A DNA stretch of 64,000 bases from Bacteroidales bacterium UBA3696 (GTDB lineage Bacteria; Bacteroidota; Bacteroidia; Bacteroidales; Paludibacteraceae), in contig DFIN01000001.1 in the NCBI GenBank assembly GCA_002372135.1, forward strand, positions 8,327 to 72,326, given 5' to 3'. The notes under the pieces were generated by a model. That model was not told the origin of the DNA. It did not search any database and was given only the letters and a program-made list of their open reading frames with translations. Below, in pieces: positions 1-8,669 of the stretch. Made by a program: the position numbers and the translations under genes. Positions within the stretch are counted from its first letter, which is position 1, and the number at the start of each line of letters is the position of its first letter.

Positions 1-204
1 ATTGGACTCAACTTTGAAGAATTGGCTATTGTCGGTACGATATTAGATACGAACTTCATAATAGCGCTGCAGTTCGACATTCGGATAGAATGTGTCCTCA
101 AAGGTGAGTTGCTTGGTCTTTTCGTCGTACTTGATGCTTTGCAAGTACTTCGGATAGGGCAGGCTGTTGCCCATGCCGGTGTTTGCCCATAAGCCGACAG
201 CCAT
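1..204 (-). pseudogene. Degenerate 5' part of an exported protein gene (partial)
   Basis: On the minus strand, one frame from about position 224 down to 43 reads like coding sequence: a hydrophobic signal-like start (GIIAATVMAVGLWA), then a polar stretch ending in ELQRYYEVRI. It meets TAA at 43-45, yet the same frame continues to the window edge as YRTDNSQFFKVESN, which also looks like protein. The only ATG in this frame is at 204, inside the hydrophobic segment. The ATG at 227 belongs to another frame. So the gene seems to have lost its proper start and gained a stop, although a 53-residue peptide from 204 to 43 cannot be excluded. A promoter box lies just upstream at 239-246. I do not recognise the family. 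Confidence 0.35.
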
Positions 205-238
205 GACGGTTGCCGCAATGATACCATGAATTTCGCCG

Positions 239-246
239 CAAAGGTA
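239..246 (-). promoter_or_regulatory. Promoter -7 box TACCTTTG
   Basis: On the minus strand this reads TACCTTTG, matching the Bacteroidota -7 element TAnnTTTG. It sits 12 bases before the ATG at 227 and about 35 before the ATG at 204, so it would drive the degenerate gene at the left edge. Confidence 0.5.
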
Positions 247-325
247 ATGATATATTTGGATTAAAATGCAAAAAGTAGAAAGTACTTTGTTTTTAGATTA
301 AGTAATCTATTAGATGTCGGGTTGG

Positions 326-1189
326 TTATTCTCTTTGTTGAGTCCGAAACAATTTTGGTGTCAACCCGATACGTCGTTTGAAAAAACGGCAGAAGGAAGG
401 TGAGTCGGCATAGCCAAGGAAGTCGGCTATTTGTTGTACAGAAAGGTCAGGGCGCGTTGAAAGTAGAAACTTAGCTTGCGAGGCAAGGTATTGCTCAATA
501 TAGTCGCTGGCAGACAGACCGATTGTGTTTTTGATGATAACAGCGAAATGCCGTGTCGTCAGGTTGAGCCGGTTTGCATAGAAAGCCACTTCGTGTTGCT
601 CGCGGTAGTGCTTGGCAACAAGAGCGCAGAAATGACTAAATAGTTGGTTGCTTTTGCTATCTTTATGGTATTGCTCATCTATGTTTGCACGGCAGGCATC
701 CACCATCTCCGCCATGATGTTGGTCTGCATAATGAGCATTTCGTGGCGTTTAGGGTATTGGGATATAGGTGTGCGACTGATGATATCAATGAGGTCTAAC
801 ACTTTTGTTATTCGGCTCATGTTGTCTTCATTAATCGTACAGGCAGGAATGTCGTGAAACTTCGAGTAGTCGTGTGAGAGACGATGTTGCGTCAGTTTGC
901 TGTGAAATGCCGTAGAGTGGACAATGATTGACACATCGTAGTCGGGGCTGCTCTCTAACGGATGAATGATATGATTGGGGAGTACTACCGCCACTTCGTT
1001 GGAAGCAAAGCATATCTCCCGCATATCATATAAGGCTCGTGCCGTACCGCTATGGCAGATATAAACCATCAGGTAAGGCGATAGAATATCTTGGTGATAG
1101 ACAGGGAAACCTTTCACATGCCGCATCACAACCACTTCCGCTGTCCGAATTGTGCGCTCCATCTCGTCAAATAATTGTTTCGTTTCCAT
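326..1189 (-). CDS. AraC-family transcriptional regulator
   Basis: A 287-residue protein with a variable N-terminal half that probably senses a ligand and a C-terminal AraC DNA-binding domain (about residues 185-287). The domain holds two helix-turn-helix units: one around VAFYANRLNLTTRHF and a second, better conserved one around VQQIADFLGYADSPSFCRFF, followed by the family's usual GLTPKLFR end. The reading frame is open to a GTG at 1210, but the promoter box TACTTTTG (1210-1217) overlaps that GTG, so translation more likely starts at the ATG at 1189 (METKQLFDE). It is transcribed away from the secreted-protein operon that begins at 1363 and might control it, but that is inference from position only. 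Confidence 0.85.
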   Translation of the reverse strand: METKQLFDEMERTIRTAEVVVMRHVKGFPVYHQDILSPYLMVYICHSGTARALYDMREICFASNEVAVVLPNHIIHPLESSPDYDVSIIVHSTAFHSKLTQHRLSHDYSKFHDIPACTINEDNMSRITKVLDLIDIISRTPISQYPKRHEMLIMQTNIMAEMVDACRANIDEQYHKDSKSNQLFSHFCALVAKHYREQHEVAFYANRLNLTTRHFAVIIKNTIGLSASDYIEQYLASQAKFLLSTRPDLSVQQIADFLGYADSPSFCRFFKRRIGLTPKLFRTQQRE

Positions 1190-1209
1190 GAAATCGTCAT
1201 TTTTGAACA

Positions 1210-1217
1210 CAAAAGTA
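1210..1217 (-). promoter_or_regulatory. Promoter -7 box TACTTTTG of the AraC gene
   Basis: Minus-strand TACTTTTG matches TAnnTTTG. It lies about 20 bases upstream of the ATG at 1189 and rules out the upstream GTG at 1210 as the start. Confidence 0.6.
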
Positions 1218-1362
1218 CTGCTATTTTTGGTTTCTATGCGGTAAAAAGAGAAAAAATCTTACTTTTGGGTAATAACCTCACACGAATAGTTAATGTTAGT
1301 TTGTCGAATAATGTGCATTTTTGCGCCCGATTTTGATAATAATAAGTAAATCAAATAATCCT

Positions 1363-1764
1363 ATGAAGAGAAGTCTATTTATTTTGTGGGTAACGGTGTG
1401 TGCTTGTGTGATGCAGGCTGTTGATTACCAGTATCTTGTGTTTGTCAACACAAACGGCACAACCACTGCACTGTCTGTCAGCGATATGACACTGACGGTG
1501 AGTGGTGGCAATCTGGTGGTAGCGAATACTGACGGAACAGAAACGTTCATGCTGACCGACTTGGCTGCGATGCAATTCTCAAAGGACGGTACTTTTACGG
1601 CATTGGACAACGTTATTAACGGCGATGAGCCGGTGGATGTCTATACCATTGTCGGCACCACGATTGGGCATTTCGACAATTTATTGCAAGCCACTAAGCA
1701 ACTCCAAGTCGGCGCGTATGTAATCAAACAAGGTCATAACACGCAAAAGATTGTGGTAAAATGA
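1363..1764 (+). CDS. Small secreted protein with sorting-domain-like C-terminus
   Basis: A 133-residue protein starting at ATG 1363 (MKRSLFILWVTVCACVMQA, a clear signal peptide); an in-frame TTG at 1321 is an unlikely start. The middle (about residues 25-80) repeats the pattern of short beta strands with 'TDGT..F.LTDLAAMQF', common in Bacteroidales exported proteins. The last 40 residues (VDVYTIVGTTIG ... GAYVIKQG ... KIVVK) resemble the type A C-terminal sorting domain of the type IX secretion system, so the product is probably exported and surface-attached. Its stop codon overlaps the next start (ATGATGA), which indicates translational coupling to the beta-helix gene downstream. Function unknown. 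Confidence 0.7.
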   Translation: MKRSLFILWVTVCACVMQAVDYQYLVFVNTNGTTTALSVSDMTLTVSGGNLVVANTDGTETFMLTDLAAMQFSKDGTFTALDNVINGDEPVDVYTIVGTTIGHFDNLLQATKQLQVGAYVIKQGHNTQKIVVK

Positions 1765-2732
1765 TGAGTAGTAGTAAGTCGAAAGACAATTGTCGTAAGT
1801 CAAAAGTCGAGTACATATTATTCTATTGTTTGTTATCCATTGTTCTATGCCCGACAGCGCTACGCGCGCAAGTGACTATTGCAGATACAACCTATTATGT
1901 GTTAATTACATATAGTGGCAATACAGCAACGGTGGAGATGACTGACGATGTGAAGAGTTACGTTTCGGCAAGTGTAGATGGCGCTCACGTAACTATTACA
2001 TCTACTGCTTCTGCCGCAGTCAACGAAATCACGTATGGTCTGGCAGGTAGTACAACCAACGGCTCGTTCACGTTCAACGGCAGTTACAAGGCTACGGTGG
2101 AATTGTTCGGAGTTACCTTGACCAATCCTGCAGGACCGGCTATTGATATTCAGAACGGCAAGCGTATAGAGATAAGTGCCAAGAAAGAAACTGTTTCTAC
2201 GCTAACCGACGGCACATCTACCGAAGAGAGTGCATGGAAAGGGGCTCTGTATTGCAAAGGACATATTGAGTTTAAGGGAACACTCAATGTCTATGGTAAC
2301 TATGCTCATGCTATCAAGGCGGGTAAATATATAGAAATGAAAAACTGCACCATCAATGTCTATTCGGCGGTGAAGGACGCCATCAACTGCAATCAGTATT
2401 TCTTGATGGAGAGTGGTGAAATCAACCTCAGCGGCTTCGGCGACGATGGCATACAGGTAGATATGGAGGATAATGACACATCAGCCGAGAACACAGGCAA
2501 CTTTACGATGACCGGCGGCACGATTAACATCAACATGACCGGTGCTACCGGAGAGAGCGTCAAAGCCGATGGGAACCAATCCGTGGCGAGTGAAGCCTTG
2601 CTGAATCTAACCACAGGAATAGAGGATGTCCAATCCGCCCGCATGCTCGGTAACAAAGTGCTGCTTGACGGGAAAGTGCTCATCAAGAAAAACAATCAAC
2701 TTTATACATTAACAGGCTATGAAATCCAATAA
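1761..2732 (+). CDS. Cthe_2159-type carbohydrate-binding beta-helix protein (short form)
   Basis: 323 residues. A hydrophobic signal segment (about residues 20-36, YCLLSIVLCPTALRAQ) follows a polar 18-residue N-terminus; the true start may be the second ATG at 1764. Residues about 60-290 are beta-helix repeats of the type 'GPAIDIQNGKRIEISAKK', 'YCKGHIEFKGTLNVYGNYAHAIKAGK' and 'SGFGDDGIQVD', typical of the Cthe_2159 family of polysaccharide-binding, Ca-dependent beta-helices. The C-terminus (KVLLDGKVLIKKNNQLYTL then TGYEIQ) resembles the end of the giant protein at 40184-51757. It overlaps the previous gene by 4 bases and ends just before the start of a longer paralogue, so the three form one transcription unit. 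Confidence 0.8.
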   Translation: MMSSSKSKDNCRKSKVEYILFYCLLSIVLCPTALRAQVTIADTTYYVLITYSGNTATVEMTDDVKSYVSASVDGAHVTITSTASAAVNEITYGLAGSTTNGSFTFNGSYKATVELFGVTLTNPAGPAIDIQNGKRIEISAKKETVSTLTDGTSTEESAWKGALYCKGHIEFKGTLNVYGNYAHAIKAGKYIEMKNCTINVYSAVKDAINCNQYFLMESGEINLSGFGDDGIQVDMEDNDTSAENTGNFTMTGGTININMTGATGESVKADGNQSVASEALLNLTTGIEDVQSARMLGNKVLLDGKVLIKKNNQLYTLTGYEIQ

Positions 2733-2733
2733 T

Positions 2734-4713
2734 ATGAGAAAATCGTTATTAACTATTTGTCTCCTTTGGGGTACATTCTGCGGGGTGGCTCAGACCCTGA
2801 ATATACAAGTAGGCAATGTAACGTATCAGTTCCCCGCTTCCGAAGCAGGCGTGATGCCTTTTTCGGACGGCACAACCCTTACCGTGATGGGCAAAGCCTT
2901 CACGCTGAGCGAAGTGGATGCCATGTATGTGGACGAAACGGAAGTAACAGACAACTTGGTTCAGATTACGTATAGTTCGTCGTCTGCTACCATCCTCGTA
3001 GCAGGCAATGTGGCGCAGTATGTAACGCCGTCCCTTAACGGTGCGCATGTTACCATTGCCCAAAGCAATACTACCGCCGTGAATGATGATGAGATAACCT
3101 ACCAACTCACCGGCACTACCTCCAATGGTTCATTCTCCCTCTCCGGCTCATACAAGTGTACAGTGTCATTAGCAGGTGTAACGATGACCAATCCGAGCGG
3201 CGCAGCCATCAACATAACCAACTCCAAGCGCATCCAACTCAGTGCGAAGAAAAATACGACCAACACCCTTGCTGACTGTGCTTCCGGCTCGCAGAAAGCC
3301 TGTATATACAGCAAAGGACAGTTGCAACTGCAAGGCAACGGTACGCTCAATGTGGTAGGTAACACCAAACATGGTATAAAGAGTGCGTCCTACATATCCG
3401 TTAAGAACTTGACGCTGAACATTACCTCCACTGTGGGCGATGGCATCAACTGCGAAGAGTATATGGAAATCAAAAGCGGTATGATTACGCTCTCCGGCAT
3501 AGGGGACGATGGTATCCAGTGTGACCTTGGAGGCACCACCTCCACAGGCATCACCACCGACCACGAAGACGAGGACACCGGCAATGTCTATATATCCGGC
3601 GGAAATATTACGATTACAGTTACGGCTACCGCAGCCAAGGGAATAAAGTGTGAAGGTGATCTGTATGTTACCGACGGAACGCTCAATGTTACGACCTCAG
3701 GCGCGGGCGAGTGGGATAGCGACGATAGTGAAACAAAAGCCGCCGCCGGACTGAGTGCGGACGGCAATATGGCTATTTCCGGCGGTACGCTGACCCTCAG
3801 AGCAACCGGCTCCGGCGGAAAAGGACTGAAGTGTGACGGCACACTGGCAGTGAGCGATAGTGCCGTAATCATAGTTACCACGACGGGCGGACTTTATTAC
3901 AACAATGGTTCCACCGAGAATACCAACTATACCGGCAATACCGATAACATCAGCAGTAACTATTATTCGTCGCCCAAAGGAATCAAAGCCGCAGGAGCGA
4001 TTACTATTTCCGGGGGTAAGATATATGTTACCACTTCCGGTCGTAATGGTGAAGGTATTGAGTCCAAATCAACGCTTGATATAACCGGCGGTGAGGTGGC
4101 TGTAACAGCGTATGATGATGCCATCAACGCTGCCTCGCATCTTACCATCAGCGGCGGCTATGTCTATGCCTACGCCACCAACAACGACGGAATAGACGCC
4201 AACGGCAACTGCTACATCAAAGGCGGTCTTATTTATGCCATAGGTGCGTCTTCGCCTGAAGTAGCCATTGATGCCAACACGGAAGGTGGTTACAAACTGT
4301 ATGTACAAGGCGGCACGCTCGTGGCTATTGGCGGTTTGGAGAATAATGCAAGTATCACGCAAACGTGCTATTCGGTAGGTTCTTCTTCCGGCGGTGGCGG
4401 CAGATGGTTCGCTCCGGCAGCAGGCCCCGGTGGTGGAGGCCCCGGTGGCAATGGCGGTAGTTCATGGACTGCCAATACTTGGTATGCCCTCACCGTAGGA
4501 AGCACCACTTTCGCCTTCAAAACACCGAGCAGCGGCGGTACCGCCATGGTCGTTTCCGGCAGTACCACACCTACGCTCCAATCGGGCGTAACAGCTTCCG
4601 GCACAAGCATTTTTAACGGGGTAGGCTATTATCCCGCTACCGTTTCCGGTGGCTCAAGTGTAAGTTTGAGTTCCTATTCCGGCGGCGGCATGGGTGGTGG
4701 CTTTGGTTGGTAA
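2734..4713 (+). CDS. Cthe_2159-type carbohydrate-binding beta-helix protein (long form)
   Basis: 659 residues from ATG 2734 (MRKSLLTICLLWGTFCGVAQ, signal peptide). An in-frame ATG at 2719 would overlap the upstream gene and puts polar residues ahead of the signal, so 2734 is preferred. After a short N-terminal beta domain, residues about 90-570 carry many beta-helix coils (ISGGNITITV, ISGGTLTLRATGSGGKGLKCDG, GDDGIQCD). The tail is glycine- and serine-rich (SGGSSVSLSSYSGG ... GGGFGW), nearly the same motif as in the lipoprotein at 7185. Paralogous to the gene at 1761, with similar N-terminal beta-helix repeats. Sits directly upstream of the VTC-domain gene (2 bases between stop and ATG). Confidence 0.85.
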   Translation: MRKSLLTICLLWGTFCGVAQTLNIQVGNVTYQFPASEAGVMPFSDGTTLTVMGKAFTLSEVDAMYVDETEVTDNLVQITYSSSSATILVAGNVAQYVTPSLNGAHVTIAQSNTTAVNDDEITYQLTGTTSNGSFSLSGSYKCTVSLAGVTMTNPSGAAINITNSKRIQLSAKKNTTNTLADCASGSQKACIYSKGQLQLQGNGTLNVVGNTKHGIKSASYISVKNLTLNITSTVGDGINCEEYMEIKSGMITLSGIGDDGIQCDLGGTTSTGITTDHEDEDTGNVYISGGNITITVTATAAKGIKCEGDLYVTDGTLNVTTSGAGEWDSDDSETKAAAGLSADGNMAISGGTLTLRATGSGGKGLKCDGTLAVSDSAVIIVTTTGGLYYNNGSTENTNYTGNTDNISSNYYSSPKGIKAAGAITISGGKIYVTTSGRNGEGIESKSTLDITGGEVAVTAYDDAINAASHLTISGGYVYAYATNNDGIDANGNCYIKGGLIYAIGASSPEVAIDANTEGGYKLYVQGGTLVAIGGLENNASITQTCYSVGSSSGGGGRWFAPAAGPGGGGPGGNGGSSWTANTWYALTVGSTTFAFKTPSSGGTAMVVSGSTTPTLQSGVTASGTSIFNGVGYYPATVSGGSSVSLSSYSGGGMGGGFGW

Positions 4714-4715
4714 GT

Positions 4716-5513
4716 ATGCAAACCATAGAAGATATCATTCGCCTGTTTGAGCCGATTGGTTTGTCGCAAATGGAAAGCGTCAAACTCATGAACCGTATCG
4801 ACACAAAGTATGTGGTTTCGCTGTCGTCTCTCCCGCTTATTCTGCAAGCAGCCCAAGCGGATTATTACGCACAGGAGATTGATGGTAAGCGGATTGCGAC
4901 CTATGACACCATGTATTACGATACGGACTCTTTGGACATGTACATCCGGCACCATGACCGCCAACTGGCACGCCAGAAAATTCGCGTCCGTCAGTATGTG
5001 GATAGTAACCTCACGTTCTTGGAAATAAAACGTAAAAACAACAAAGGGCGTACCAACAAGAAGCGGATTGTGGTACCCGGGTTTGACCTCACTGCCGAAA
5101 CTCCTTCCGTCCTCAAACACAAGAAAAAAGAGGATGAGGCAGTAACGGTAGAGAGTTTTATTGACCTCAAAAGCCGGTACCATTGGAGCGACATTACTCC
5201 CCACTTATGGACCAAGTTCCACCGCATTACTTTGGTGAACAAGGCGAAAACCGAACGCCTGACCATCGATTTGGATTTGCTGTGGGAGAACGTGGTTAGC
5301 AAGGAGTCGAAAATCTATCCCGACTTGGTCATCATCGAACTCAAGCGGGATGGAAATGTGCCCAGCCGTATGACGGATATAATGCTTTCCTACCGAATCA
5401 AACCGCTGAAAATAAGCAAATATTGTATTGGTACGGCATTGACAACTCCCGGACTGAAACGAAACCGGTTCAAAAAGAAAATTCGTTCCATCGAAAAATT
5501 ATTGAATCATTAA
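4716..5513 (+). CDS. VTC-domain protein, putative polyphosphate polymerase
   Basis: 265 residues, cytoplasmic. It belongs to the VTC/TTM (triphosphate tunnel) superfamily, which in yeast Vtc4 makes polyphosphate from ATP. Tunnel-strand motifs are visible in order: NRIDTKYVV near the N-terminus, YYDTDSLDMYIRHHD, KIRVRQYV, FLEIKRKNNKGRTNKKR, TLVNKAKTERLTIDLDL and VIIELKRD, then SKYCIG. The acidic and basic residues expected to line the tunnel (E/K/R in these strands) are all present. Start is the ATG at 4716 rather than TTG 4707, which would overlap the upstream stop. Lies between the beta-helix gene and the DUF4956 membrane protein, an association also seen in other bacteria. Polymerase activity is inferred from family. 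Confidence 0.82.
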   Translation: MQTIEDIIRLFEPIGLSQMESVKLMNRIDTKYVVSLSSLPLILQAAQADYYAQEIDGKRIATYDTMYYDTDSLDMYIRHHDRQLARQKIRVRQYVDSNLTFLEIKRKNNKGRTNKKRIVVPGFDLTAETPSVLKHKKKEDEAVTVESFIDLKSRYHWSDITPHLWTKFHRITLVNKAKTERLTIDLDLLWENVVSKESKIYPDLVIIELKRDGNVPSRMTDIMLSYRIKPLKISKYCIGTALTTPGLKRNRFKKKIRSIEKLLNH

Positions 5514-5538
5514 ATCTTTGAATCATTAAATCACCAAT

Positions 5539-6294
5539 ATGTTATTTCAAGTTGATTTAGCCAATCCTACATTGGAGTTTTTGGAGAATGACCCGAGTAT
5601 AGCTGCCCGTTTTGGTACGAGCGATAGTATTTCCTATATCATGCACTCGTTTGCCGACTGGTTGGGCGTAAGTGAAAACCTCATTACCATGCCGTTGATG
5701 TTCCTCTTCAACCTGTTGGTTTCTTGGGTTCTCATCTATTGCATCTATTATCGTTATAGTCGCCGCCGCGATTACTATGTGCAGTTTATGCTGTTTTCAA
5801 GCGGTATGTTCTTGTTGCTGTGGCTGATGCAGATACTGGATATTCAAACAGGTTTTGTGCTCGGTCTGTTTGCCATCTTCGGCATGATTCGTTACCGCAC
5901 GGAAACAGTGCCTATTCGCGAGATGAACTATATGTTCCTCATTATCGCTCTGTCGGTAATTAACTCGCTTAGTCTCAAGGCAGACGGTTTGGCGTGGTAT
6001 TTGTTGCTTTTTGCAAATATACTGATGTTGGCTTTGGCATGGGGCTTTGAACTATGGAACGGACGCAAACGCCAATCCACCAAGATTGTTCTCTATGAGA
6101 AAATCGAGAATATCAAACCCGAGAACCGTGAGGCACTAATTGCTGATTTGCAGGATCGTACAGGGCTGAAAGTGATAGATATAGAAATCGGGCATATTGA
6201 TTTTCTGCGCGATGTGGCATACATCAAAATGACCTACCCCTTGGAAAAAGGCAAAACGGTCAATAGTATTGATTTGATAACGAAATTCAAATAA
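5539..6294 (+). CDS. DUF4956 integral membrane protein
   Basis: 251 residues. Hydrophobic segments at about residues 49-68, 78-98 and 105-120, with further ones around 135-170, indicate four or so membrane spans, followed by a soluble C-terminal domain (about 180-251: YEKIENIKPENREALIADLQ ... IDLITKFK). This matches DUF4956, a family usually encoded next to VTC-domain proteins. The function is unknown; by position it may anchor or energise the VTC protein at the membrane. The gap before it (5514-5538) contains a near-repeat of TGAATCATTAAATC. It overlaps the next gene by one base. Confidence 0.82.
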   Translation: MLFQVDLANPTLEFLENDPSIAARFGTSDSISYIMHSFADWLGVSENLITMPLMFLFNLLVSWVLIYCIYYRYSRRRDYYVQFMLFSSGMFLLLWLMQILDIQTGFVLGLFAIFGMIRYRTETVPIREMNYMFLIIALSVINSLSLKADGLAWYLLLFANILMLALAWGFELWNGRKRQSTKIVLYEKIENIKPENREALIADLQDRTGLKVIDIEIGHIDFLRDVAYIKMTYPLEKGKTVNSIDLITKFK

Positions 6295-7142
6295 TGAGTA
6301 TCTCTAACAGCATAAGCGGTCGAGCAGCGAAGTGTTCTAATAGGTCGCTTTCAGCCGTTCTAATAGCGATAGCAGTCTTATTGGTTCTGCCCGCAAAGGC
6401 TTGGGACTATGACAGCGAGGCAGAAACAACCTCCCGTAGTGCTCAATGGCGTATGGAAGCCGATTTTACCAAGAAGTGGAAAAACGGTCTTCGGTTGGGC
6501 ATCAACGAGGAGTTGCGTTTTGACCTCTACAATTCGGCAAATGGGGCTGCTTTCCGCAAGTCTTATACCACCCTGTCTTTTGGGTATGCGCCCATTCAGT
6601 ATGTCAAGTTGGATGTCGGCTACTCGCTCAAAGTCCTCGGACCGGACAGCACTTGGTCTGCCACCAAGAGAGCCGATATCAACGAATATCTGCGCCACCG
6701 CGTCTTTTTCACCGTTACCGCTTCCTATAAGTTTGACTATGCCAAACTCTATCTTCGCGAGCGCGTGCTGATGGAAGCGCGTACCGATAGTGTCAATCCG
6801 CTGGAGAAAAATCAAGTAGATTGGCAGTTGCGCTCTCGTTTAGGTGCAGACTTTTTAGTGCCCGGCAAACCCTATAAACCCTATCTGTGGGGGGAGATTG
6901 CCAATACACTTAATGCCCCTGAATATCAGCAGAAAAACGGACATCAGTTCATCTGTAATGTCCGCGCACAAGCCGGAATAAAGTGGCGCGTGTCAAAACT
7001 CAGTTCACTGGATTTCTACTATCGATTCACATACGGATACGACCGAGATATCAATATCACCAAGAAAAAAGGATATATCCAACTGACCGAAGAAAAACTG
7101 TATCAACATTCTATCGGCGTGGCGTATAATTTGGATTGGTAA
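6294..7142 (+). CDS. DUF2490 outer-membrane beta-barrel protein
   Basis: 282 residues. A long N-terminus with a hydrophobic stretch (SAVLIAIAVLLVLPAKA, about residues 22-37) is a signal peptide. The mature part alternates aromatic and polar residues in paired strands (WRMEADFTKKWKNGLRLGI, EELRFDLY, VFFTVTASYKFDYAKLYLRERVL, FYYRFTYGYDRD) and ends in YNLDW, an aromatic end typical of outer-membrane barrels. This fits DUF2490. Its start ATG overlaps the stop of the DUF4956 gene, so it belongs to the same operon; it could be the outer-membrane part of the system. Confidence 0.8.
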   Translation: MSISNSISGRAAKCSNRSLSAVLIAIAVLLVLPAKAWDYDSEAETTSRSAQWRMEADFTKKWKNGLRLGINEELRFDLYNSANGAAFRKSYTTLSFGYAPIQYVKLDVGYSLKVLGPDSTWSATKRADINEYLRHRVFFTVTASYKFDYAKLYLRERVLMEARTDSVNPLEKNQVDWQLRSRLGADFLVPGKPYKPYLWGEIANTLNAPEYQQKNGHQFICNVRAQAGIKWRVSKLSSLDFYYRFTYGYDRDINITKKKGYIQLTEEKLYQHSIGVAYNLDW

Positions 7143-7184
7143 TGGGTGAATAGTAAATTATGAACTTTGAAAAAGAAGTGAAAA

Positions 7185-8174
7185 ATGAACAAAATTTGGA
7201 AAATACTACCGTTGCTATTTCTCTCGGTGTTATTTATAGGTTGTGAGAACAAGAGCGAAGGTTCAGCAGCGTCTGATGTGACCAATAACGGGGACGATGC
7301 GTCCGACTTGGTGGAAAACGAGATGTGGAATAAGACGATAGACATCGTATGGAATGGAACAGACGTAACCGTAACAGGGAGTGCGGACGGCGTAAAGGTA
7401 TCCCATTCAAACGGCTATGTGACCATCAACTCCAAGGCGGAGAAAGTGGAATACATAGTTAGCGGAGCAGGAACAGGGCAACTCAGTATTTACGGCAACT
7501 ACAAATACAAACTGCTCTTGGACGGACTCACGCTCGCTTGTCCTGACGGACCGGCTATCAACAGTCAGTGCCCCAGAACGTGTTATGCCGTCTTACAAGG
7601 TACAAATATACTATCGGATGGTTCCTCCTATGCCGAATCAGAGGAAGACCGGAAAGCCGCCTTCTTCAGCGAAGGGAGGATTTGTTTCTCCGGTTCCGGT
7701 TCGTTGGAAGTTATCGGCAATTGCAAGCATGCCATCGCCAGCGATTATTACATTCGCTTGTGTTCCGGTACGGGGACGCTTAACCTGACGGCGAAAGCGA
7801 GCGATGGACTTCATACCAACCATGGCGTGATAATCAATGACGGTACACTAACCATTAATGCCGCTGACGATGGCATCCAATGCGAAGCATCCGGCGTAGT
7901 GATTACAGGCGGAATAATCAATATTAACAGCAAATACAAATGTATCAAGACGGAGGGTAACCTATCAATCTCCGGCGGAACGATTACGGCTGTTGCAAGC
8001 GCGACATCCTCATCCGACGGAACACCCGAAGGTATTGAAGCCAAAGGACAAATCACTATTTCCGGCGGTTCGTCCGTTTCATTGTCTGCTTATAGTGGCG
8101 GCAATGCGGGAGGTGGATTCCCCGGTGGAAATAATCCTGGTGGGGGACATAAACCGGGCGGAGGTCCTAAGTAA
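7185..8174 (+). CDS. Cthe_2159-type carbohydrate-binding lipoprotein
   Basis: 329 residues with a lipoprotein signal (MNKIWKILPLLFLSVLFIGC, lipobox Cys20), so it is probably anchored to a membrane on the outside. The body (about residues 50-295) carries the same beta-helix repeats as the proteins at 1761 and 2734 (GPAINSQC, CFSGSGSLEVIGNCKHAIAS, AADDGIQCEASGVVITGG). The C-terminal 40 residues are Gly/Pro-rich (GGSSVSLSAYSGGNAGGGF, then a run of PGG units), sharing SGGSSVSLSxYSGG with the long paralogue. Third Cthe_2159-type gene in one locus around the VTC and DUF4956 genes. Confidence 0.82.
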   Translation: MNKIWKILPLLFLSVLFIGCENKSEGSAASDVTNNGDDASDLVENEMWNKTIDIVWNGTDVTVTGSADGVKVSHSNGYVTINSKAEKVEYIVSGAGTGQLSIYGNYKYKLLLDGLTLACPDGPAINSQCPRTCYAVLQGTNILSDGSSYAESEEDRKAAFFSEGRICFSGSGSLEVIGNCKHAIASDYYIRLCSGTGTLNLTAKASDGLHTNHGVIINDGTLTINAADDGIQCEASGVVITGGIININSKYKCIKTEGNLSISGGTITAVASATSSSDGTPEGIEAKGQITISGGSSVSLSAYSGGNAGGGFPGGNNPGGGHKPGGGPK

Positions 8175-8212
8175 TGGGGTAAAATCAAATCATTAAAAAC
8201 AGTAAACAGACG

Positions 8213-8641
8213 ATGAAAAAATATCTTTTTCTTGTACTAACTACATTGCTCGCTGTGCCGGCTGTGGCTCAAAGTCTGCTGACACGCGAGCAACTCGCCA
8301 AACGCGAGAAACGCAAGAACCTGACGGTCAAAGAATGGAACACAGACGATAAGACAAAGACCCGTTGGTTAGACCGTATCAAGGTGTATGACAGCCAAGG
8401 CAGGTGCGTGGAGGAAATAGAGTATGCTACCTATGGTCAGAAATGGCGCGTTACCAGCACGTATGATGACGTAACGGGCAAAGTGGTGGAAGAAGTGGAA
8501 TACAATGACCGCAATCGACCGGTCCGTATCCGCAAGTATGAATGGAACGAAGACGGCACGAAAGCCAAACAGTACAACTACCTACCGAACGGCAAACTCT
8601 TTTCCGTGAAAGTGTTTGAGTATATTTTCTCTGAGAAATAG
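8213..8641 (+). CDS. Secreted protein of unknown function with YD-like strands
   Basis: 142 residues with a signal peptide (MKKYLFLVLTTLLAVPAVAQ). The mature part has about four repeats of the form 'x-YDxxGRxVEExEYxxxxxxxRxxxY' (IKVYDSQGRCVEEIEY; STYDDVTGKVVEEVEY; NRPVRIRKYEW), like the antiparallel hairpins of YD/RHS-type or MORN-like repeats. No catalytic motif is visible. It lies 38 bases after the polyphosphate-locus lipoprotein and may be co-transcribed with it. Alternative: a small periplasmic adaptor. Not recognised as a named family. Confidence 0.65.
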   Translation: MKKYLFLVLTTLLAVPAVAQSLLTREQLAKREKRKNLTVKEWNTDDKTKTRWLDRIKVYDSQGRCVEEIEYATYGQKWRVTSTYDDVTGKVVEEVEYNDRNRPVRIRKYEWNEDGTKAKQYNYLPNGKLFSVKVFEYIFSEK

Positions 8642-8669
8642 GCTTTTTTTCCGTACCTATTGCGTGATT

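Noticed and set aside
1210..1210. GTG start for the AraC gene
   Set aside because: It overlaps the -7 box of the gene's own promoter; the ATG at 1189 fits better.
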